From assembly GCA_963710625.1 (NCBI GenBank), contig CAVQBG010000035.1, positions 1 to 64,000 of the forward strand: a stretch of 64,000 bases of DNA, written 5' to 3'. Origin of the DNA: Sva-07 sp963710625 (GTDB lineage Bacteria; Actinomycetota; Acidimicrobiia; Acidimicrobiales; Ilumatobacteraceae). A program made the position numbers and the translations under genes. A model generated the notes under the pieces. That model had not been told where the DNA came from and did no database searches. It saw nothing but the letters and a program-made list of their open reading frames with translations. The stretch's first letter is position 1, and each line of letters opens with the position of its first letter. Below are positions 35,766 through 44,826 of the stretch, piece after piece.

Positions 35766-36011
35766 CCACGCGTTCAGGTGTACCTCCCCGACGACCTCCA
35801 CGACGAGCTGAAGAAGCGCGGCTTGCCAGCGTCGGAACTCCTCCAGATCGCGCTGCGCGCCGAACTCGAACGCCAGGACGCGCTCGACGAGACAGAGCGG
35901 TATCTCGAGGAGCTCGTGGCCGAGGTCGGAGAACCGAGCACACGACAGCAGTCGCAAGCCGACGCCATCGCACGACGCATCCGAGATCGATCGCTCGACC
36001 GAGTCAGCTGA
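35763..36011 (+). CDS. ribbon-helix-helix antitoxin (VapB-like)
   Basis: 82 residues. N-terminal RHH DNA-binding motif PRVQVYLPDDLHDELKKRGLPASELLQIALRAELER, then a charged helical tail for toxin binding. ATG 35763 chosen over an earlier ATG because it begins the RHH strand; the repeated GCGTATG boxes sit at the start. Separated from the PIN toxin by two bases. Would bind and neutralise the toxin and repress the operon. Confidence 0.85.
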   Translation: MPRVQVYLPDDLHDELKKRGLPASELLQIALRAELERQDALDETERYLEELVAEVGEPSTRQQSQADAIARRIRDRSLDRVS

Positions 36012-36013
36012 AC

Positions 36014-36394
36014 GTGCTCGTCCTCGACAGCGGGGGACTCTCGCGCCTCGCCGCGCGCACGAAGACGTCGGTCTCTCTGATCCGCGCATTGACGGCGCAG
36101 GAGTTGTGGCCACCACTCGTGCCCACGATGGTGCTGGTCGAGTCGCTGCACGGCGATCCTGGCCGCGATGCCAACGCCAACCGCTTCCTGAAGACGTGCA
36201 ACATCGAATCCACCGTCAGCGTGGACGTTGCCCGCCGGGCAGCTGAGCTCCGCAGACTCGCCCGCAGAGGCTCCGCCGTCGATGCACTCGTCGTCGCGAT
36301 TGCCCAGCCAGGCGGCACGGTCCTCACCGGCGATCGAGCCGACATCGAGGCGCTTGCCGCTCACGCTGATCGCGTCAGCGTCGAAGTCATCTGA
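36014..36394 (+). CDS. PIN-domain toxin (VapC-like ribonuclease)
   Basis: 126 residues from GTG 36014. PIN acidic residues: Asp in VLDSGGLSRLA (residue 5), Glu in MVLVESLHGD (residue 43), Asp in AVDALVVAIA (about residue 89), Asp in LTGDRADIEAL (about residue 106). PIN toxins cleave RNA in a magnesium-dependent way. Partner is the adjacent RHH antitoxin. Just inside attL, it could stabilise the island. Confidence 0.85.
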   Translation: MLVLDSGGLSRLAARTKTSVSLIRALTAQELWPPLVPTMVLVESLHGDPGRDANANRFLKTCNIESTVSVDVARRAAELRRLARRGSAVDALVVAIAQPGGTVLTGDRADIEALAAHADRVSVEVI

Positions 36395-36802
36395 CACATC
36401 GTCGCGCCTGCTCAAACGGCGGTTCCCGCCCGCCTGTCTGCGTCGCTCCCCGCCAGCTGAGCACCAGCCCGACGATCGAGTGATTATGCGGCAGGTCGAT
36501 CAAGTTGGGACCGCCAACAGTACGCCGGAACTCATGCGCCAATCGGAGCGTTCCCGCCAGCGACTTTCGCTCGGGTCTGACGGGGGTAACCGACCGATCG
36601 GAAGTGCCGATTTCGCGCTGGTCGTCGGCTCGCACGGACGCGGGTTTTCGGGGTGGGTCGTTCGCCACTGTCCGGCAGTCGGTCGTCAGACCTGTCGATG
36701 GCAGGTATCGACCTCACACAAGTTGGGTGATCCGGCCGGGCTTTCGGGCGACGTACGTTGACACCGAGAGGCGCCGCTGGGCGAGTGGAGGAGTGACGTG
36801 TG
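36395..36802. other. 408 bases without a supported gene
   Basis: A minus-strand ORF of 93 codons is open here but has no visible domain or ribosome-binding site. Sequence is moderately less GC-rich than surroundings. I see no repeat or tRNA. Confidence 0.5.
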
Positions 36803-37180
36803 ATGAGCGATCGTTGGGATGAGTTGTGTGGGCTCGAGTTCTCCGAGAGTTACCCCACTCCGGAGGCGTCTGAGCGGCTGGTCGACGAGATGTTGTTCCA
36901 GCGCGCCTGTCAGGTGGTGTTGTGGTCGATCCCTGCCATGAGCGTCTACGCCATGAAGAAGGGCTCTGACGAGGTCTTTGGTGCGGGCGGCAATGTGTTG
37001 GTGGTCTTCAAGGACCGCCTGACCGCGAAGACCGTGATCAGCACTCCGAACAGTGACGTGATCTATGCACTCGGCTACATCGACCTGGCCGCTGACGGCC
37101 CGACCGTCGTCGAAGTGCCACCAAGACAGCAGGGCATCCTGGATGACTTCTGGCAGCGGCCGATCACCGATGTCGTCGGT
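36803..37180 (+). pseudogene. DUF1254-domain protein, N-terminal fragment
   Basis: About 125 residues resembling the start of DUF1254 proteins: CQVVLWSIPAMSVYAMKKGSDEVFGAG, TAKTVISTPNSDVIYALGYIDLAADGPTVVEVPP and GILDDFWQRPITDV. The family normally continues for 300 more residues; here the match ends at about 37180, after which the sequence no longer resembles it. GGAGGA lies upstream of ATG 36803. Likely a broken end left by a rearrangement. Confidence 0.6.
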
Positions 37181-37407
37181 GCGGTAGACCTTCTCGACCG
37201 CGCGCAGCTCGACCATCGACCGAGTCGGCACCGACAGGTACTCCACACCCAGCGGATGCACCTTCACCCACCCATCGAACGCCGCCCGGTCGCACCTCGA
37301 CACAGTGCGCCGTGGGTGAGACCACGAACACGCCGTGCATCTGACACGATGCGAGCCCAGCGTGCGATACTCCTGCTCGGCCGGTCCGATGTCGGCTCCC
37401 TTCGACG
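37181..37407. other. junction sequence between DUF1254 fragment and SLC13 gene
   Basis: 227 bases. A minus-strand reading (KVHPLGVEYLSVPTRSMVELRAVEKVY) looks protein-like and may be the fragment of an unidentified gene, in opposite orientation to the DUF1254 fragment. Confidence 0.35.
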
Positions 37408-39150
37408 ATGACTATTGATGCCTGGCTGACCGTTGCGATCATCGCCGTGCTGTTCGGGCTCCTCATCTGGGACCGGTGGCCGACGTGGTCAGTGTTCGCA
37501 GGCGCGCTCGCTGCAGTCCTGACGCTCGATCTGGCACCGGAGGACCAGGTGCTTGCAGGGTTCGCCAACTCCGGCGTCCTGTCGGTCGTGGTGCTGTACG
37601 TCGTGGCCGCCGGTATGTACCGCACCGGGGCGATCTCGCTCATCATCGATCGTCTGTTGGGTATTCCGGCGAGCGAGTCTGCGGCAAACCGCAAGCTCCT
37701 CCCGGTGACGGCCACGGGCAGCGCGTTCCTCAACAACACACCGATCGTCGCCATGCTGATTCCGGTGATCGCGGATCTCGGGACATCGGCGCGCCTGGCG
37801 GTGTCGAGGATCTACATGGCGGTCTCGAACGCGTCGATCCTCGGCGGGGCGGCCACGCTGATCGGGACGTCGACCAACCTGATCATCGCCGGGCTCGCAG
37901 TGGTCGAATACGGCGACGAGCTCGAGATCTTCTTCCCGACCCGGATCGGACTTCCCGCGGCTGTGGTCGGCCTGCTGTTCCTGCTCGTGGTGGGGAACCG
38001 TCTGATCAGCCATCGGACGGCAGAGGACGACGCTGCCGCGATGACCGTGACGACGTACCGCGCCGATTTCCGGGTGGGTGACCGGTTGGCGGGCAGGACG
38101 GCCGGTCGGGCCGGGTTGGCGGCGCCGGCGGGGGCGACACTGCTGGCAATCCGGCGGAACGGAGACGTCCTCGTCGACCCGGGCCCCGAGACGTCGCTCG
38201 CCGAGGGCGACGTGCTCGAGTACGACGCCTCCGTCAGCGCCGTCGGCAACCTCTGGACGAGGATGGGCCTGACTGCTGCGACGCCGCCGGGGGCGCCGAC
38301 CGGCAACGAGTACGCACATCGGCTCGCCGAGGTTGTCGTCGCCGAGAACTCGTCGGCCGTCGGTCGTCAGCTCCACGAGATCCGAGGCGGTGAGCGCAAG
38401 ATCGTGGCGCTCGCACGCCACGGGGCCGACCGGACGAGGCCCATTGCTGAGGAGACCGTCCGCCCGGGAGACCTCGCCATCCTCGAGGTGGAGAGCGAGT
38501 GGCTCGATGCGCCGCACGACGACGAACTGCTGCTCGTGACCGAGCACGCCGGGTATCGGGTCCAGCGTGCCGACCGTGCGGTCATTGCCACCGCGATCGT
38601 CGCGGCGATGGTGCTGCTGTCCGCCTTCGGCGTCATGAGCCTGCTCAACGCGGCCCTCCTTGCCTCGATTGCCCTGATCGCGTCGGGGTGTCTGTCGTCC
38701 CGGGCAGCGTGGCGGTCGATCGACTGGCAGACCTATGTCGTGCTCGCCGCGGCCGTCGGGCTCGAGCCGGCGGTGACCGACTCCGGGCTCGCCGAGGTGC
38801 TCGCCGACGCGCTCGGAGCGATTGCGGGCGACAGCCTCATCGTGTCGCTCGCGGTCGTCTATGCGGGATCGATCCTGCTGACCAACCTTGTCACGAACGC
38901 CGCTGCGGCCGCGCTGATGTTCCCGATCATGGCTGGGATGGTCACCGCCCTCGACACCCCCTGGCAGCCGTTCGTCGCCGTGCTCATGCTGGGCTGCTCC
39001 TATGCGTTCATCAACCCGGCCGGATACCAGACGAGTCTGATGGTGATGAAGCCCGGCGGCTACAAGTTTGTCGACTTCGTACGGGTCGGCGTCCCGCTCA
39101 CGGTGGTCGTCGGTGCGGTCGCGATACCCCTGGCGGTGCTCTTCTACTAG
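37408..39150 (+). CDS. SLC13/DASS-type anion transporter with TrkA-C domains
   Basis: 580 residues. N-terminal CitMHS/SLC13 transport domain with TATGSAFLNNTPIVAMLIPVI (SNT-like re-entrant motif) near residue 107 and GTSTNLIIAGLAV near residue 153; two RCK_C/TrkA-C domains around residues 205-280 and 300-390; second transport half with LTNLVTNAAAAALMFPI near residue 490 and INPAGYQTSLMV. Relatives carry sulfate, phosphate or dicarboxylates, powered by sodium. A likely cargo gene of the island; substrate not determined. Confidence 0.88.
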   Translation: MTIDAWLTVAIIAVLFGLLIWDRWPTWSVFAGALAAVLTLDLAPEDQVLAGFANSGVLSVVVLYVVAAGMYRTGAISLIIDRLLGIPASESAANRKLLPVTATGSAFLNNTPIVAMLIPVIADLGTSARLAVSRIYMAVSNASILGGAATLIGTSTNLIIAGLAVVEYGDELEIFFPTRIGLPAAVVGLLFLLVVGNRLISHRTAEDDAAAMTVTTYRADFRVGDRLAGRTAGRAGLAAPAGATLLAIRRNGDVLVDPGPETSLAEGDVLEYDASVSAVGNLWTRMGLTAATPPGAPTGNEYAHRLAEVVVAENSSAVGRQLHEIRGGERKIVALARHGADRTRPIAEETVRPGDLAILEVESEWLDAPHDDELLLVTEHAGYRVQRADRAVIATAIVAAMVLLSAFGVMSLLNAALLASIALIASGCLSSRAAWRSIDWQTYVVLAAAVGLEPAVTDSGLAEVLADALGAIAGDSLIVSLAVVYAGSILLTNLVTNAAAAALMFPIMAGMVTALDTPWQPFVAVLMLGCSYAFINPAGYQTSLMVMKPGGYKFVDFVRVGVPLTVVVGAVAIPLAVLFY

Positions 39151-39218
39151 CGATCGGCGGATGGGGCACACGGTGTCTGGGCGCCCTGCCTCCGTCCCCG
39201 AGGTGACAACATCGCCGA

Positions 39219-39420
39219 CTACTGATGCGCGGGAAGTCGTCCGTCGCCGATCGCAGCGGTGAACGCCTGGTAGCCGCGCTCGTTTTGGCCGGCATAGGCG
39301 ACGGAGAACTCGGCGATCGCACGATCGAAGACGGTGCCTGTGCCGAGGTGGCAAACCTGCGCACTCGATCTGCCGCCGACAGCGCACATAGAGCGAGCGC
39401 CGTAACCCGACATCACCCAA
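39219..39420 (-). pseudogene. DUF2252 protein, C-terminal fragment
   Basis: The last 45 codons (LGTGTVFDRAIAEFSVAYAGQNERGYQAFTAAIGDGRL) match the end of DUF2252 proteins; preceding residues (ALSAADRVRRFA) continue the match only in another frame. The rest of the protein is gone, replaced by an ISL3 remnant. DUF2252 proteins are kinase-like with unknown role. Confidence 0.65.
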
Positions 39421-39507
39421 CCGACGGCCACTCGGTAGCGGCCCATACCGAGCACCCCACAATCCCCTCGTCCAGCCGACGCGTTGAGCCACCGACAGTG
39501 ACTGGGA

Positions 39508-40332
39508 TTACGTGTTGGCCAACTCGAGCGGCACTGCGTCACAGTTCGCCGGTACTGCCACGCCAACCGCAGCGTTCTTGCCCGTGATTATCGCTCGGGT
39601 CTCACGGGCCCCGGGGCGCGCCCGGCGAGCGCGAAGGGCAGCGGCCTCGACGCGACTCTCAGCGGCTTCACGCGTCGTCGGCAATGCCAGACTGAGCACA
39701 TCGCAATCGCGACGCATCGCTGTGCCCTCGCTGATGTTGGCGAGCCAGCCTGCGGGCTGGGCAGACGGCCAGGAATCAACCGCTGCACCGGTCCGGTCCG
39801 CGACGACGTCCAACAGGCGCGGCCGGGTGAGGTCGACGAAGTCGATCACGTAGCTGGTGTGGCCGCGATGCTTCGAGGGACGTTGGAACGCGGTCTCATC
39901 GAGGCCGAGCTGACTGACTTCACCGATGCGGTCAGCGTCGTTGACGAGGCGACGTCCGTGGACCTCGACAACGTTCATCACGCACGCCCAACCCACACCG
40001 AAGTCCCGGCCGACAGTCGCGACCGAGTCACCGTCTGGGCCGACCCGACGGCACATCTCGGCCCCGACACGCTGGGTCAGCGACGCCCTCGGCGCGATCG
40101 CATCATGGCGTTCGGTCCACGTACACGTCGAGCACTGCGCCTCACGGCACCGCCAGATCCGCTTGTTCCAGATCAGGACCGTCGGGCGACCGGCGATCTC
40201 GAGATCACGCACCAGCACCCTGCGCCGATCGTGCAGCGACGCGATCACCCCACAGCTGTGGCAGCCGACCCGGTCAGCGGTCGTCTCGATCGTGATCGTC
40301 ACCTCGCCGGCGACCTCGATTCCGGTCATCAC
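39508..40332 (-). pseudogene. ISL3-family transposase, C-terminally truncated
   Basis: First about 270 residues of an ISL3 transposase: N-terminal zinc ribbon (CHSCGVIASLHD; CREAQCSTCTWTERHD), helix-turn-helix (TVGRDFGVGWACVMNVV), LGLDETAFQRP with the first catalytic Asp, and FVDLTRPRLLDVVADRTGAAVDSW. The conserved C-terminal DDE part with the NG(P)TE motif is lost. Upstream lies a 12-bp hairpin (40379-40390 with 40429-40440) and a terminal-repeat-like GAAGAGCCGC near 40480. Confidence 0.8.
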
Positions 40333-40514
40333 CAGGCCCTGGAACCCCAGCAGCGCGCTCGCGTTGCTACCTTCGATCGTCCCGTGGCCTCTCTCGTCAA
40401 GCAGTTGTGGAAGACCGCAAGACTTGCGAGGCCACGGGACCTCAACGGTGGATGCTCAAGAACCGATCACCACGCTCAAATGCGAAGAGCCGCTTATCGC
40501 TGTAGGACCCCCCA

Positions 40515-40840
40515 GGGAATGTGGCTCGTTTGATCTGAGCGTGGGGTCCGGTTGATCGGGTGGGCAGTCCCCGGCGCGACGCCGGGCTTTGCGAACCTGG
40601 CGATGTCGTACGCCGCACGGATCCAAGCAGACCCCTGTCGGAACCCAATTCTACTCGCATCTGCGAGCTGCTGGTCGGGCTGGACAACGTCAACGTCAAC
40701 GGGCCTCGGTGACTGGCCGAGATCGTAGCGGAAGTGCAGACGGCCCTGTCTGCGTTGGTTGTAGCGGTGTTGCGCATCGGCATGGCACCGATGAAGCCGA
40801 GTTGGTTTGGCGCTGTTCTCTGTCCGACCTGCTGAAGTAG
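40515..40840 (+). pseudogene. degenerate ISL3 transposase 5' end
   Basis: Begins with an end-like GTGGCTCGTTTGATCTGAGCGTGGGG. The following 250 bases match the first part of the complete ISL3 element at 43244, including HLRA/CALLVG and CxGVAHRHG, but in shifted frames. Only the N-terminus survives. Confidence 0.6.
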
Positions 40841-40850
40841 GGTGCTGAGC

Positions 40851-41852
40851 ATGGCACGGCATGGAATATGCAGTCGGCCGTCCCGTTCGATCGGCGTCAT
40901 GATCGGTGCGGTCGCAGCTGCATTTCTTCCGGCCGGACTCGGTGCCGCGCAACCGTCCGGGCCCGGGGTGCCGGCCGGTGACTGGGATGGCTGGCTGACG
41001 TTCGTCGCGATGACGCCGGACGGCACGAGCGTCGCAGGCACCGGCGGCTTCGCGATGCAGTCCGATGATTCACGCCTGACCGGCGAAGCAGCGTGGGCAT
41101 TCGATACTGCTTTGTCGACTGGGAGAAGCGCACGAGCCGATGTGTCAGCAATCGTCCAAGGGGCATCGTCCGCGCCACAACTCCAGCTGACGTCGATCGT
41201 CGTGGACGGCTCGGACGTTCCGATCAATCGCACCGACCCGCCTAACCAGCTCAGCATCACCACGGTGAGCTGTGAGGTGGTGACCGGTACCAGCTCCGGT
41301 GTCGGCGCCGCCCTCCTCACCTCCGGCCAATGGTTGGCGGTCCGGGATGGGTCGCTGAGCGACGACGCCACAGTGTTCGGGAACGACCTCGCCGAACTAA
41401 TCGTCCAGATCGAGTCGATCGAGGTCGACCTGTTGGCAGGTGCCGCCTTTGATCGAAGCAGTCTGTTTGCGGCGATCCTCGCCTCGGAGCAGATGTCCCA
41501 GGCGCTGAGCCGCAGCCCGGAGTGCGGCGGCCCGTTCGGCGCTCACGGCACGGTCGCAGTCGGACTGATCGCCGATCTGCTGGCCAACGCCATCGAAGCC
41601 GGTGACGTTGTCGATACACGTTCGTTCATCGACATCGTGTTGGCCGGGGTCGAGGTCGGAGCGATCGGCGCCAGCACGTCCGCCGACGGGCTCGAACTGG
41701 ACGTCCTCGCCGAGATTCAGCTCCGGATCGACGGGGCAATCGCAGCGCGCGATGCCGAATCCTTGCGGCAATTGACATCAATGGCCTATCAACTGGGATA
41801 CCGATCGCTTGCTGACGCCGCGACTGCGGGGCTCGAGGACATCGGGGCGTGA
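40851..41852 (+). CDS. predicted secreted protein of unknown function
   Basis: 333 residues. N-terminal arginines, hydrophobic segment GVMIGAVAAAFLPAGLGAAQPS with a probable signal-peptidase site near residue 35. The mature part has a beta-rich first half (WLTFVAMTPDGTSVAGTGGF) with two cysteines (TVSCEVVT and SPECGGP), then an alpha-helical C-terminal region of hydrophobic heptads. Overlaps the downstream lipoprotein gene (GTGA), so they form a two-gene unit. No homologue recognised. Cargo of the island. Confidence 0.6.
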   Translation: MARHGICSRPSRSIGVMIGAVAAAFLPAGLGAAQPSGPGVPAGDWDGWLTFVAMTPDGTSVAGTGGFAMQSDDSRLTGEAAWAFDTALSTGRSARADVSAIVQGASSAPQLQLTSIVVDGSDVPINRTDPPNQLSITTVSCEVVTGTSSGVGAALLTSGQWLAVRDGSLSDDATVFGNDLAELIVQIESIEVDLLAGAAFDRSSLFAAILASEQMSQALSRSPECGGPFGAHGTVAVGLIADLLANAIEAGDVVDTRSFIDIVLAGVEVGAIGASTSADGLELDVLAEIQLRIDGAIAARDAESLRQLTSMAYQLGYRSLADAATAGLEDIGA

Positions 41853-42391
41853 TCATTCGTCGAGCCCTCACCGTTGCGCTGTGTCTTGGTTCAGTCGCGA
41901 CCGCATGCTCCGGGGACGACGAACCCGCGGTGAACACCAGTCCGCCCGCCACGAGCAGCGACCTGGATCCTGCTACGACCGACACCTCCGATGCGCCGCC
42001 CGTGCCGGACCATCTCGGGATCGATCCGGAACCGACCGAGGCACCGCCCGATGTCGAGTCGACCCCAGATCCGCCGACGGTCGGCGGGGTGCTCGGGGTC
42101 GGCGCGGTCGAGATCGTCACGGCCGCATCGGGAGGCGGTGAGCGGCCACTGCTCGAGTGGAATGCCGTCGAGGGAGCCGACGAGTACCATGTGGTGGCGC
42201 TCGCTGCTTTCGGTGGGCCTTACTGGGCGTGGGTCGGCCAGGCCACCTCCGTCGTGTTCGGCGGCGGCGATGCGGGCAGCGATCCCGGCCAACTCGCAAC
42301 CGTCTTCGAACCACTCACCTGGACCGTGGCCGCGTTCGACCCGGACGGCAACTTGCTCGCGCTGAGCGCGCCGTCGCCGCTCGCGCCCTGA
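41849..42391 (+). CDS. predicted lipoprotein of unknown function
   Basis: 180 residues from GTG 41849. Lipobox LGSVATACSGD near residue 19, a 60-residue Pro/Thr/Asp-rich spacer, and a small C-terminal domain (LLEWNAVEGADEYHVVALAAFGGPYWAWVGQATSVVF) resembling a fibronectin-type or carbohydrate-binding beta-sandwich; this is a guess. Translationally coupled to the preceding secreted-protein gene. The pair may act on the cell surface. Confidence 0.6.
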   Translation: MIIRRALTVALCLGSVATACSGDDEPAVNTSPPATSSDLDPATTDTSDAPPVPDHLGIDPEPTEAPPDVESTPDPPTVGGVLGVGAVEIVTAASGGGERPLLEWNAVEGADEYHVVALAAFGGPYWAWVGQATSVVFGGGDAGSDPGQLATVFEPLTWTVAAFDPDGNLLALSAPSPLAP

Positions 42392-42732
42392 GCACCGCCC
42401 GACCGGCAGGGCCCGTTTCTCGACGAGCGTGCGGCTCCGCCAGCGATGCATCAGTGCGCTGCCAACCATTCGCAACCCCGGTGGGGCGTAGAGATTGCTT
42501 CACAAATGCCACGGAGTAGTGCGGCAGAATCAGATTCAGGCTGCTTGCCCCCGCCGCCCATAAGAGACACCATGAATGTAAGAGACACCATAAATGAGGG
42601 CGTCAACACAAGACTCGCACTCGCCCAAATATGCCCGGCAAATACTTCAGTCGTTTCCCGGATATCTTACCCATGTTCCTTCGTCACCCGAGCGGCGGTT
42701 TCCAGAGAACTCGCCGCTTGGATTCGAGTCGT
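42392..42732. other. 341 bases without gene, AT-richer pocket
   Basis: Composition drops in GC compared with the rest of the window, indicating foreign origin. Contains an 18-bp tandem pair (42561-42596). No gene seen on either strand. Confidence 0.55.
42561..42596. repeat. 18-bp tandem repeat, two units
   Basis: TAAGAGACACCATGAATG followed by TAAGAGACACCATAAATG, one base different. Confidence 0.8.
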
Positions 42733-43023
42733 TTACCAGTAAAGCCAATCGTACATGGGTGAGCCTTTGTAGCAGACGATCGTATGCGTATGACCGACTC
42801 CATAGTCATAGATTCTGAAGTACGCCGAGCCCCAGCCTCGGGGCCAGTGAGCGTACAGAATGCCAGGCCTGTTGCCCGAACAGGTCGGCCCATCGGCCGT
42901 CACAGAAGACTCTGAGAACGCTATACCGGCTGTCGACAGCGCGGCAGCAGCGACAACGCCGGCAATTGCCTTTCGGAGTCTGCTCCGGCGGTGAATGGGT
43001 TCCGGTTGATGCATAGGTTCCAT
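42733..43023 (-). CDS. small secreted cysteine-containing peptide
   Basis: 96 residues. Starts ATG 43023 with GGAGG seven bases upstream. Twin-basic N-terminus (HRRSRLRKAIAGVVAAAALSTAGIAFS), cleavage likely near residue 36. Mature part of about 58 residues with two cysteines (PTCSGNR and IVCYKGSP) and many aromatic residues (HWPRGWGSAYFRIYDYG). No known family recognised; size and export signal would fit a bacteriocin, toxin or small surface protein. Sits in the AT-richer pocket next to an ISL3 element. Confidence 0.6.
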   Translation of the reverse strand: MEPMHQPEPIHRRSRLRKAIAGVVAAAALSTAGIAFSESSVTADGPTCSGNRPGILYAHWPRGWGSAYFRIYDYGVGHTHTIVCYKGSPMYDWLYW

Positions 43024-43128
43024 GTTTCCTCCTTCAACACGATTCACAATCACCGTCCGTCCGACTGCGAGATGGGCCGATATTGATAAAGACATTACTG
43101 CTACGGCGAGCGGTTGTCTAGGGCCAAA

Positions 43129-44533
43129 GCGGCGCTTCGCGTTTGAGGGTGGGGCTCGGTTGGCCGGGTAGATCCCGGACGCGTCGCAGGGGCCCTGCAA
43201 TTCTCGGTGATGTCGAAGTCAACGAGTTGCGAGGAGCCCCTGCTTGGAAACGAATGCTACGCGCATGTGCGCGCTGCTGGTCGGCCTGCCTGAGGTCACG
43301 GTGATCGGCGTCGGCGACTGGCCGGGCTGGTTGCGGATCGTGATCGAGACCCTCGGCGAACGACCTGGCTGCAGCTGCGGTGGGGTCGTGCATCGTCACG
43401 GCGTCCGCGAGATTGAGCTGGTGGATCTGCCGGTGTTCGGTCGCCCGGCGCGGCTGGTGTGGCGCAAGCAACGATGGCGATGCACGACCTGCGGTCACTG
43501 CTGGTGCGACGAGAACCCTGAGATCGGTGCCGCCCGTTGCGCGCTGACAACGCGAGCCGCTCGCTGGTCAACGTTGCAGGTGGGCCGCAACGGCCGAGCG
43601 GTGTCGGACGTGGCACGAGATCTCGGCTGCAACTGGCACACCGTGATGGACGCGGTCGTCGTCATCGGTGAACAACTCGTCGATCACCCCGACCGCATCG
43701 GCACCGTCACCGCGCTCGGGCTCGATGAGACGCTGTTCGCACGCGTCGGCCGGTTCCGCACCCAGACCTGGTCGACCCAGATCGTCGACGTCCGCCGAGG
43801 CCAGCTCCTCGACGTCGTGCCAGGGAGATCAGCACCCGAGCCATGCCGATGGCTCGCCGAACGCCCCCAGGCGTGGCTGGACCGGATCGAGTGGGCCACG
43901 CTCGATCTGTCCGCGAGCTATCGCACCGTGTTCGACACCATGCTCCCGCACGCCACCCAAGTCGCCGACCCGTTCCACGTCGCCCAGCTCGCCAACCGGG
44001 CCCTCGACGAGTGCCGACGTCGCGTCCAGAACGAGACGTGCGGGCATCGCGGTCGACGCGACGATCCGCTCTACCGGGCTCGGCGCCGGCTGACGATCGC
44101 GCGCGAACGACTGTCCGATGAACAACACGATCGCGTGCTCGGTCTGCTGCGTGCTGGCGACCCCCGACAGGAGGTGTGGTTCGCGTGGAACGCGAAGGAA
44201 GTGGTCCGCCAGATCTACGACCACACCGACCCCGAACTCGCCGACGCATGGGTCGACGCGATCGGCCGCGACTTCACCGACTTCACCATGCCGCCCGAGG
44301 TCCGACGGCTCGGACGCACCATCGCGAAGTGGGCCGATCAGATCTGCGCGTGGCATCGCTCACACGTCTCCAACGGACCGACCGAAGCCGTCAACAACTT
44401 GGCCAAGCGCATCAAGCGGGTCGCGTTCGGGCTCGTGAACTTCCGACACCACCGCGTCCGCTGCCTGCTCTACGCCGGCAAGCCCGACTGGACCCTGCTA
44501 CCCACCCTCCAACCCTGAAACGCGGAGAACCGC
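43129..44533. mobile_element. ISL3-family insertion sequence, apparently complete
   Basis: About 1.4 kb with one transposase gene. End-like repeats: left GGCGCTTCGCGTTTGAGG (near 43131) and right, inverted, CCTGAAACGCGGAGAACCGCC (near 44514). A hairpin (GCAGGGGC ... GCCCCTGC, 43186-43193 and 43236-43243) precedes the transposase. Confidence 0.75.
43244..44518 (+). CDS. ISL3-family transposase
   Basis: 424 residues from a TTG start with GAGGAG eight bases upstream. Zinc ribbon (CSCGGVVHRHG; CTTCGHCWCDE), helix-turn-helix (VARDLGCNWHTVMDAV), first Asp in LGLDETLFAR, second Asp in ATLDLSASYRTVF..ADPFHVAQLAN, final block HVSNGPTEAVNNLAKRIKRVAFGLVNFRHHRVRCLLYAGK containing the catalytic Glu. Complete, so the element may still be active. 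Confidence 0.92.
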   Translation: METNATRMCALLVGLPEVTVIGVGDWPGWLRIVIETLGERPGCSCGGVVHRHGVREIELVDLPVFGRPARLVWRKQRWRCTTCGHCWCDENPEIGAARCALTTRAARWSTLQVGRNGRAVSDVARDLGCNWHTVMDAVVVIGEQLVDHPDRIGTVTALGLDETLFARVGRFRTQTWSTQIVDVRRGQLLDVVPGRSAPEPCRWLAERPQAWLDRIEWATLDLSASYRTVFDTMLPHATQVADPFHVAQLANRALDECRRRVQNETCGHRGRRDDPLYRARRRLTIARERLSDEQHDRVLGLLRAGDPRQEVWFAWNAKEVVRQIYDHTDPELADAWVDAIGRDFTDFTMPPEVRRLGRTIAKWADQICAWHRSHVSNGPTEAVNNLAKRIKRVAFGLVNFRHHRVRCLLYAGKPDWTLLPTLQP

Positions 44534-44825
44534 CAAAGCGGCTCTACGCGGCCGAGCGTGGTGGGCGACCTCGCAGCCTTGCGGTTGGGGAGTGTGCCAC
44601 TCGACGCCGGCGGGCAGCAAGAGGCGCAGCCGGTAGTTGTCGAAGTTGCGGAATCCGTGGCCGACGCGTTTGATCTTCTTGATGAGCAAGTTGATGCCCT
44701 CGGTGGGTCAGTTGGAGACCGCCGATGGTGTGGAACGCGAGGATCTCGGTTTCCCAGGTGGAGATGGTATTGGCGAGCCGCACGAGCTCGGGGACCTCGG
44801 CGTGGGCGACGAAGCGGTGAGGAGA
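44534..44825 (-). pseudogene. ISL3 transposase C-terminal fragment
   Basis: Reads VPELVRLANTISTWETEILAFHTIGG in one frame, then LIKKIKRVGHGFRNFDNYRLRLLL in another: the end of an ISL3/IS204-type transposase, broken by a shift near 44705. It interrupts the 5' part of the relaxase gene. Confidence 0.7.
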
Positions 44826-44826
44826 T

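Noticed and set aside
37489..39492. Minus-strand open frame of 667 codons
   Set aside because: Antisense to the SLC13 transporter; composition is Arg/His/Asp-rich as expected from shadows of high-GC genes.
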